5,364 nt of DNA from a bacterium. Lineage in GTDB: Bacteria > Patescibacteria > Microgenomatia > Levybacterales > GWA1-39-11. How positions within the stretch are numbered: the stretch's first letter is position 1; each line of letters begins with the position of its first letter. The notes beneath the pieces are model-generated. The model was given only the letters and a program-made list of their open reading frames with translations. It did no database searches and was not told the DNA's origin. The position numbers were made by a program, and so were the translations under genes. The stretch spans positions 1 through 5,364 of the forward strand of contig JAKAHW010000076.1 in the NCBI GenBank assembly GCA_021825285.1. The letters run 5' to 3'. This document shows positions 1-4,236 of the stretch, piece by piece.

Positions 1-846
1 TTCCGCAACTCTTTTTGATAAATCGCTTTTTATTTGTTCAAAAGCATTACTGTTATTTTGCTGGTCAGTAATGTAATGTTTTGCAGGATAAACAAGAATA
101 TTGTCTTTTACCGAAATTACAGTCCCATTGAGAGGATCCGTAACTTCAATTTTGCGCAAACTTGTGTTGTCAAAAGTAAACCTTATTGCATTGTCTTCAT
201 AGGCGGGCATTACCTCAATTGTTTCTCCCCGAACCCTGAAAGTGCTTCTTTTGAATGCGTAATCATTTCTTGAATACATGAGGTCAATTAACCTCTCCAT
301 AATTTCCGTTCTACCAATTTTCATGCCAACAGCTACCTCCAAGACAAATTTACCGTACTCAACAGGTGATCCCAAGTTATAAATACAGGAAACTGAAGCA
401 ACAACAATTGTGTCAGGACGTGTGAGGATATTTGTGGTTGCAGCCAAACGAAGCTTGTCTATTTCTTCATTAATTTCCGTTTCTTTCGCAATATAAGTGT
501 CGGTTGTCGGCATATATGCTTCCGGTTGGTAGTAATCGTAGTAAGAAACAAAATATGAAACAGCATTGTTAGGAAAAAAGTCGCGTAGCTCTTGATACAA
601 CTGCGCTGCTAGCGTTTTATTATGGGAAATGACCAAGGTAGGCTTACCATAGTTTTTTATGACATTTGAGATTGTAAAAGTTTTTCCACTACCTGTTACG
701 CCAAGCAAAACCTGGTCGGATATTTTTTTCGCTAAACCTTCGGTAAGCTTTTTTATTGCGTGAGGTTGATCCCCTGTAGGTTTAAAATTTGAGTGAAGCG
801 AAAATTTCATGCTTTGCTTAATTTTTGATTTCAATTGAAAATCCAT
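1..846 (-). CDS. uvrB: UvrB, excinuclease ABC subunit B (N-terminal part, runs off left edge)
   Basis: DNA-damage-verifying helicase-like subunit of the UvrABC nucleotide excision repair complex; it receives lesions from UvrA and recruits UvrC. The minus strand reads open for 282 codons without a stop and leaves the window, so about 40% of a typical UvrB of roughly 660 residues is visible. Seen: the N-terminal FKPTGDQPHAI block (residues 21-31), Walker A GVTGSGKT (49-56), HNKTLAAQLY (75-84), the damage-probing beta-hairpin region SYYDYYQPEAY (101-111) and VASVSCIY (149-156). After the last block most family members have GLG; here it is NLG. The reading frame is intact. Two starts are possible: ATG at 846 (used here, with an in-frame TAA 12 nt upstream) or ATG at 810, which gives MKFSLHSNFKPTGDQ and fits the family's usual N-terminus better. 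Neither has a Shine-Dalgarno motif. The gene is divergent from lexA, which suggests SOS control. Identification is very secure; the start is not. Confidence 0.97.
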   Translation of the reverse strand, partial: MDFQLKSKIKQSMKFSLHSNFKPTGDQPHAIKKLTEGLAKKISDQVLLGVTGSGKTFTISNVIKNYGKPTLVISHNKTLAAQLYQELRDFFPNNAVSYFVSYYDYYQPEAYMPTTDTYIAKETEINEEIDKLRLAATTNILTRPDTIVVASVSCIYNLGSPVEYGKFVLEVAVGMKIGRTEIMERLIDLMYSRNDYAFKRSTFRVRGETIEVMPAYEDNAIRFTFDNTSLRKIEVTDPLNGTVISVKDNILVYPAKHYITDQQNNSNAFEQIKSDLSKRVAE

Positions 847-855
847 CGAATCTAT

Positions 856-864
856 ATTTTACCA
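856..864 (-). promoter_or_regulatory. Putative extended -10 promoter element of uvrB
   Basis: On the minus strand the bases read TGGTAAAAT, an extended -10 (TGn plus TAAAAT, one mismatch to TATAAT). No convincing -35 lies 16-18 bp upstream, which is tolerable for extended -10 promoters. Transcription would start near 849-850, only a few bases before the ATG at 846. The message would then be almost leaderless for that start, or have a leader of about 38 nt if translation begins at 810. Assigned by motif only. Confidence 0.45.
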
Positions 865-903
865 CAGTTTTAAGCTATAAACTTTCTACTGCTTTTAATT
901 TTG

Positions 904-920
904 ACTGGGTTTCAACCAGT
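904..920. promoter_or_regulatory. Inverted repeat ACTGG-N7-CCAGT, candidate LexA operator
   Basis: A 17-bp imperfect palindrome, ACTGGGTTTCAACCAGT, has perfect 5-bp outer arms (904-908 and 916-920). It lies between the divergent uvrB and lexA genes, upstream of the lexA -35. Its CTGG-N7-CCAG shape only loosely resembles the E. coli CTGT-N8-ACAG box and does not match the Bacillus CGAAC-N4-GTTCG box. A role as operator is inferred from symmetry and position between two SOS genes. It could also be a chance inverted repeat. Confidence 0.4.
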
Positions 921-928
921 TTGTCATC

Positions 929-941
929 TTGAAAAGTTCAA
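929..941. promoter_or_regulatory. Inverted repeat TTGAA-AAG-TTCAA over the lexA -35, candidate operator
   Basis: The 13-bp sequence TTGAAAAGTTCAA is a perfect inverted repeat of 5-bp arms around AAG, and it coincides with the -35 of the predicted lexA promoter. That position is ideal for LexA autorepression. The GAA-N3-TTC core recalls the GAAC/GTTC half sites of Gram-positive LexA boxes, but the spacing is wrong for that motif. AT-rich DNA gives short inverted repeats by chance, so the operator call is inferred from position. Confidence 0.4.
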
Positions 942-957
942 ATAATTTTCGTATATT
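929..957 (+). promoter_or_regulatory. Putative sigma70-type promoter of lexA
   Basis: TTGAAA at 929-934 (4 of 6 matches to TTGACA) and TATATT at 952-957 (5 of 6 matches to TATAAT) are separated by exactly 17 bp. Transcription would begin near 964, leaving a leader of about 48 nt before the lexA ATG. The -35 hexamer lies inside the inverted repeat at 929-941, so a protein bound there would block RNA polymerase. This is the best promoter match in the intergenic region. Confidence 0.65.
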
Positions 958-982
958 TTTCTCATAGGGTATTTTCCGATTC

Positions 983-1010
983 CCTAATCACTAATTACTA
1001 TTTACTAAAT
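983..1010 (+). repeat. Four-unit heptamer array in the lexA leader
   Basis: Just before the lexA start codon the leader falls into four head-to-tail 7-mers: CCTAATC, ACTAATT, ACTATTT and ACTAAAT. The CTA core recurs at exactly 7-base spacing. One extra T separates the array from the ATG. The stretch has no Shine-Dalgarno motif and should be largely unstructured. It may be a low-complexity leader arising from slippage or may help ribosome access; no function can be shown from the sequence. Confidence 0.45.
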
Positions 1011-1011
1011 T

Positions 1012-1665
1012 ATGCCAGCAGTACTTTACAGAAAAGAAAGAGAACTTTTAAGCTTCATTATCCAATTCCAAGAGCAAAACGGGTTTTCCCCTACGCTTCG
1101 TGAAATGGCAGATGCAATGGGCAGAAACAGTGTGTCCACGATGCATGCAATTATAAGAACGCTTGTTGAAAAAGGATATCTTCAAAAAGTTGAAGGAAAT
1201 ACAAGAACCCTTAAGATATTAAAAAAGGACGCAATTGAAAATATCCTTGGAATTACTTCCAAGGCTTTAGGCCCAAGCATCTCTCTTCCGTTAATGGGTT
1301 TCATAGCCGCAGGAAAACCCTTGGAGCCGCATACTGATCCTGAAGCTTCGTTTAGCGTTGCGTCAAATATGATTTCAGGGAAAAAAACTTCTTACGTTTT
1401 GCAAGTAAAAGGAAGTTCCATGATTGAGGACGGAATCCTGGATGGTGATTTTGTAGTAATTGAAAAGACGGAAACAGCAAACAATGGAGATATTGTCGTA
1501 GCTTTGGTTGATGACAGTTTGGCAACACTAAAAAGATTCTACAGAGAAGGTGAAAAAGTTGTTTTGAAACCCGCGAACAGCCAGATGGACCCCATTTATC
1601 CACGACAGGTAAAAATTCAGGGAATCGTAGTCTCTTTGGTGAGGAAATTTAAGTTTGTAAGCTAG
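1012..1665 (+). CDS. lexA: LexA, SOS response transcriptional repressor/self-cleaving protease
   Basis: Represses DNA-damage genes as a dimer and is inactivated by RecA-stimulated self-cleavage. The 217 residues are close to the usual length (about 200-240). An N-terminal winged helix-turn-helix spans roughly 5-70 (FSPTLREMADAMG, then NSVSTMHAIIRTLVEKGYL as the recognition helix region and the wing), with a linker at about 70-92. A C-terminal S24 peptidase domain follows. The cleavage site is Ala100-Gly101 in MGFIAAGKPLE. The nucleophile is Ser136 in GSSMIEDGI and the general base is Lys174 in ATLKRFYRE. All catalytic parts are present, so it should be cleavable. The ATG is preceded by an in-frame TAA two codons upstream and there is no alternative start nearby; no Shine-Dalgarno motif is visible. 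It is divergent from uvrB, and the intergenic region carries operator candidates consistent with autoregulation. The stop shares CTAG with the stop of the convergent dedA gene. Confidence 0.97.
   Translation: MPAVLYRKERELLSFIIQFQEQNGFSPTLREMADAMGRNSVSTMHAIIRTLVEKGYLQKVEGNTRTLKILKKDAIENILGITSKALGPSISLPLMGFIAAGKPLEPHTDPEASFSVASNMISGKKTSYVLQVKGSSMIEDGILDGDFVVIEKTETANNGDIVVALVDDSLATLKRFYREGEKVVLKPANSQMDPIYPRQVKIQGIVVSLVRKFKFVS
1245..1264. repeat. Perfect 8-bp hairpin within the lexA coding sequence
   Basis: Arms CCTTGGAA (1245-1252) and TTCCAAGG (1257-1264) flank the loop TTAC. The repeat encodes residues at about 78-85, in the linker between the DNA-binding and protease domains of LexA. There is no following U-tract, so it is not a typical terminator. 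It is real as a sequence symmetry, but its function is unknown and it may be chance. Confidence 0.5.
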
Positions 1666-2303
1666 TTTCTTCTAATTTTGTGCCTCAACTTTAGGTGTTT
1701 TTCCAAATAAACTAATATTCCAAATACAATAACTACAGCTATTAATATTTCAAATTTTCTATAGTAGACTTCAAGAGAATTCCAATTTTCACCTAAAACA
1801 AACCCGATATAGGTTAGAAACGTCGACCAAATAAAGCACCCAATAGTGGTAAAGATAATAAATTTCTTTATATTCATCCTAAAGACTCCTGCGGGAAGCG
1901 AAATAACTGTTCTTACGGCTGGAAGAAGTCGTGAGAAAAAGATAACCCACTCTCCGTATTTTTTAAACCACTTATTCGCATTATCATAATCATGTTCTGA
2001 AACAAGAATAAACTTACCGTATTTTCTAATTAGACCCAGCAGAACTGTTTCTTCGAGAAAATATCCTATGTAGTAGGCAAGCAATGATCCGGCAAGATTG
2101 GCAAAGGTGCCGACAAGAACTATTCCCCAAAAGGAAAGCTGTCCTTTTGCTGCCAAAAATCCTGAAAATGGCATAGTAACTTCTGAAGGGATAGGAATAA
2201 GAGCAGACTCTAGCCCCATTAAAATAAATATGCCGACGTAACTTGTGGACTGGATAAGCTGTATAATATAATGCCCAATAAGCTCTAACATGAATTTATA
2301 CAT
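1662..2303 (-). CDS. DedA-family (VTT domain) inner membrane protein
   Basis: Polytopic membrane protein of the DedA/SNARE-associated family. Some members are undecaprenyl-phosphate flippases and others affect membrane potential or lipid balance; the substrate of this one cannot be read from the sequence. It has 213 residues, a normal family length. Seen: hydrophobic segments at roughly 16-38, 57-83, 147-170 and 185-200; the first family block with Glu32, PIPSE (37-41) and MPFSGFLA (44-51); and the second block FSRLLPAVRT (123-132) followed by PAGVFRM (137-143), with Arg125, Pro128 and Arg131 of the re-entrant loop motif. The C-terminus is basic (KLRHKIRRN), probably cytoplasmic. The start may be ATG at 2303 (used here) or ATG at 2291 (MLELIGHY), which fits the predicted promoter better. 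The gene overlaps rsmI head to head by 14 bp and meets lexA tail to tail with 4 bp shared. Family is secure, exact role unknown. Confidence 0.92.
   Translation of the reverse strand: MYKFMLELIGHYIIQLIQSTSYVGIFILMGLESALIPIPSEVTMPFSGFLAAKGQLSFWGIVLVGTFANLAGSLLAYYIGYFLEETVLLGLIRKYGKFILVSEHDYDNANKWFKKYGEWVIFFSRLLPAVRTVISLPAGVFRMNIKKFIIFTTIGCFIWSTFLTYIGFVLGENWNSLEVYYRKFEILIAVVIVFGILVYLEKHLKLRHKIRRN
2243..2272 (+). promoter_or_regulatory. Putative rsmI promoter inside the dedA coding region
   Basis: Two overlapping perfect TATAAT hexamers occur on the plus strand, at 2262-2267 and 2267-2272. A weak -35, TTGTGG at 2243-2248, is 18 bp from the second. Transcription would start near 2274-2279, giving an rsmI leader of only 11-16 nt. 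The element lies within the N-terminal codons of the opposite-strand dedA gene because there is no intergenic space. The -10 matches are exact but the -35 is poor. Confidence 0.5.
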
Positions 2304-2994
2304 TGTAGCAACACCGATTGGAAATTTGCAAGATATAACAATACGCGCGATTAAGGTTTTAACAAGCGTGGATGTAGTATTGTGTGAAGATACCCGAAAA
2401 GCAGGTTTTCTTCTGGAGCACGTTAGAAAAACATATCCGTTGCTTATCGAAGATTCCGAAAAACCGAAGCTGATTTCATACTATGACCAAAATGAGACAG
2501 AGAGGATTCCTGAAGTATTAAGCTTGTTGAAGCAAGGCAAAAAAATTGCGTTAGTATCAGATGCCGGAACTCCAGGAATATCTGATCCGGGCTTTAAGCT
2601 TATCAGGGAATGTATAAAGCAAGGGATAAAAATTGAGCCTATTCCGGGGACCTCAGCTGTTATTACGGCTCTAGTTGCGTCAGGTCTCCCAACGGATAGA
2701 TTTATGTTTGTCGGTTATCCGCCCAGAAAATCAGGTCAAAGAGATAATTTTTTCACAGAATTAAAATCAAAAAATCTCGAAACAACAATTATTATGCTTG
2801 AAGCGCCCCACAGACTCATTGAAACTTTGGAAAGCTTAAAATCAGTTTTTGGCGATATTGAAGTATCTCTTGCTCGGGAATTAACAAAAATTCACGAAGA
2901 AATTACAAAAAACAAAATCTCTTATATTTTGGAATCATTTAAAGAAAAAGGCGCTAAGGGTGAATTTGTGATTCTCTTTTCAACTAAGCAGTAA
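2290..2994 (+). CDS. rsmI: RsmI, 16S rRNA (cytidine-1402-2'-O)-methyltransferase
   Basis: SAM-dependent enzyme of the tetrapyrrole-methylase-like fold that 2'-O-methylates C1402 of 16S rRNA in the ribosomal decoding centre. Motifs seen in order: YIVATPIGNLQDIT (4-17), EDTR (33-36), ALVSDAGTPGISDPGFKLI (87-105), PIPGTSAVITALVASGLP (117-134), FVGYPPRK (140-147), EAPHRLIETL (171-180) and LARELTKIHEEI (194-205). It ends right after the core strand KGEFVILF (223-230). At 234 residues it is shorter than E. coli RsmI (about 286) and lacks the C-terminal extension. The usual HxHNE-type motif appears here as YYDQNE (64-69), keeping Asn-Glu but not the histidines. The start is fixed by the family's MxLYIVATPIGNL opening; no Shine-Dalgarno motif is seen. 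It overlaps dedA at its start and eno (11 bp) at its end. Confidence 0.95.
   Translation: MNLYIVATPIGNLQDITIRAIKVLTSVDVVLCEDTRKAGFLLEHVRKTYPLLIEDSEKPKLISYYDQNETERIPEVLSLLKQGKKIALVSDAGTPGISDPGFKLIRECIKQGIKIEPIPGTSAVITALVASGLPTDRFMFVGYPPRKSGQRDNFFTELKSKNLETTIIMLEAPHRLIETLESLKSVFGDIEVSLARELTKIHEEITKNKISYILESFKEKGAKGEFVILFSTKQ
2302..2331 (-). promoter_or_regulatory. Putative dedA promoter inside the rsmI coding region
   Basis: On the minus strand an extended -10, TGCTACAAT (TACAAT at 2302-2307), is preceded at 18 bp by TTGCAA (2326-2331, 4 of 6 matches to TTGACA). Transcription would start near 2295, downstream of the ATG at 2303. If this promoter is real, DedA must begin at the ATG at 2291 with a leader of only a few bases. 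Motif-based only. Confidence 0.4.
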
Positions 2995-4234
2995 TTTCAC
3001 GTTCAATCGCAAGAAGCCTATTGTATTTAACTACCCTTTCTCTTGCCGGAGCTCCAAATTTGACATAATCAGCATTAATTCCTACAGCAAAATCCGCAAC
3101 AAAATCGTCAATTGTCTCACCGCTTCTGTGGGATACGATAACTTTTAGTTGTTTAAACTTAGCAATCTCTGCCACTGCGATTGCCTCCGTAACCGTGCCT
3201 ATTTGGTTAGGTTTAATAATTATTCCCGAACAAACACTATTATCAAGAGCAAGCTGCAGACGGTAAGGATTTGTGGTTATTAAATCATCACCGACAATTA
3301 AGGTTTTGTCTCCTAATTCTCCGTGAATCTTTTTCCACCCATCCCAATCATCTTCAGACATGGGGTCTTCAAGATACGTAAGGGAAAACTCGGAAAATAA
3401 GGACTTAAAATATTCGACAAGCTCTGCCGACTTCATGGGGGCGGCTTTCTCTTTCATTTTGTATAACTTTTGATCAAAAAACGAATTCGAAGCAACATCC
3501 AGGCCTAAAAATGCGTCGAAAGAAAACCCGAGCCCTGATTGTTCAATTGCCTGCTTGACAGTTAGAAGTGCGTCTTTATTTGACGGAAGCGCCGGAGCAA
3601 AACCTCCTTCATCAGCGCTTAAAGTCGTTAGATTTCTCTCAAGCAGCAACTTTTTGAGGGAATGGTAAACAGCTATTCCAACATCAAAAGCTTCCGAGAA
3701 AGTTTTTGAAGAGGCGGGAATCACTAGAAATTCCTGAAAATCAATTTTATTGTCTGCATGCCTGCCTCCTTCCAAGACATTAAATGCCGGGATAGGCATT
3801 TTCCTTGCTCCTTGATCCTGGGAAAATCTTGACAAATACGAAAACAGCGGAATTCCTGAGGCAAAAGCGCCGGCTTTTGCAACAGCTTGGGAAACGGATA
3901 AAATCGCGTTTGCGCCAAGCCCGCTTTTGTTTTGTGTCCCATCGAGTTCTATCATAACCTTGTCTACTGTCTGCTGGTCAAAAACATCCATCCCTAGGAG
4001 CTTGGGACCGATAATTTCATTTACGTTTCGGACAGCATTATCTACCCCGAATCCTCCATAACGGGAGGGATTTCGGTCACGAAGCTCAACTGCTTCATAA
4101 GTACCTTTTGATGCGCCGCTGGGACAAGAAGAAGTAGCGGAGAAATTGTCGGAAAGAGTCACTTTTGCTTCGACTGCCGGATCGCCTCTTGAATCAAGAG
4201 TCATGCGTGCTGTTACTTGGCTAATTGTTGACAT
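2984..4234 (-). CDS. eno: Enolase (phosphopyruvate hydratase)
   Basis: Cytoplasmic Mg-dependent enzyme that interconverts 2-phosphoglycerate and phosphoenolpyruvate. The 416 residues match the usual 410-435. The N-terminal capping domain carries the LDSRGDP (13-19) and PSGASKG (38-44) loops; the C-terminal barrel follows. Active-site residues by family alignment: His159 (GGRHAD), Glu168 (FQEFLV), Glu209 (DEGGFAP), metal ligands Asp246, Glu289 (YLEDP) and Asp316 (VGDDL), catalytic Lys341 (IIIKPNQIGT), His369-Arg370-Ser371 (VSHRSGET) and Lys392. All are present, so it should be active. Slightly unusual: FNVLEGGRHADN where most bacteria have an INGGxHADN form, DSRGDP instead of DSRGNP, and VKFGAPARER near the end. 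It starts 2 nt after the ppsA stop; a weak GAG sits 8 nt before the ATG within the end of ppsA. It is therefore cotranscribed and probably translationally coupled. The C-terminus overlaps the end of rsmI by 11 bp. Confidence 0.98.
   Translation of the reverse strand: MSTISQVTARMTLDSRGDPAVEAKVTLSDNFSATSSCPSGASKGTYEAVELRDRNPSRYGGFGVDNAVRNVNEIIGPKLLGMDVFDQQTVDKVMIELDGTQNKSGLGANAILSVSQAVAKAGAFASGIPLFSYLSRFSQDQGARKMPIPAFNVLEGGRHADNKIDFQEFLVIPASSKTFSEAFDVGIAVYHSLKKLLLERNLTTLSADEGGFAPALPSNKDALLTVKQAIEQSGLGFSFDAFLGLDVASNSFFDQKLYKMKEKAAPMKSAELVEYFKSLFSEFSLTYLEDPMSEDDWDGWKKIHGELGDKTLIVGDDLITTNPYRLQLALDNSVCSGIIIKPNQIGTVTEAIAVAEIAKFKQLKVIVSHRSGETIDDFVADFAVGINADYVKFGAPARERVVKYNRLLAIEREITA
3861..3880. repeat. 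Perfect 8-bp hairpin within the eno coding sequence
   Basis: Arms GCAAAAGC (3861-3868) and GCTTTTGC (3873-3880) flank the loop GCCG. It encodes the Ala/Lys-rich helix AKAGAFA of enolase, where repeated Ala-Lys/Phe codons can produce such symmetry by chance. No U-tract follows, so it is not a typical terminator. Confidence 0.45.
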
Positions 4235-4236
4235 AC

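Noticed and set aside
34..273. Plus-strand open frame of 79 codons at the left edge
   Set aside because: It lies wholly antisense to clearly conserved uvrB codons and has no recognisable protein features.
965..986. TAGGG ... CCCTA inverted repeat in the lexA leader
   Set aside because: The 5-bp arms with a 12-nt loop are too weak to call a riboswitch, attenuator or operator.
1352..1603. Minus-strand open frame of 83 codons under lexA
   Set aside because: It is a shadow of the conserved LexA protease domain, and its composition looks like antisense translation.
3861..3880. GC-containing hairpin in eno as an internal terminator
   Set aside because: There is no following T-run on either strand, and the alanine-rich codons explain the symmetry; it is listed only as a repeat.
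3724..3942. Minus-strand open frame of 72 codons within eno
   Set aside because: It is another frame on the same strand as enolase, covering catalytic-domain codons, with no family resemblance.
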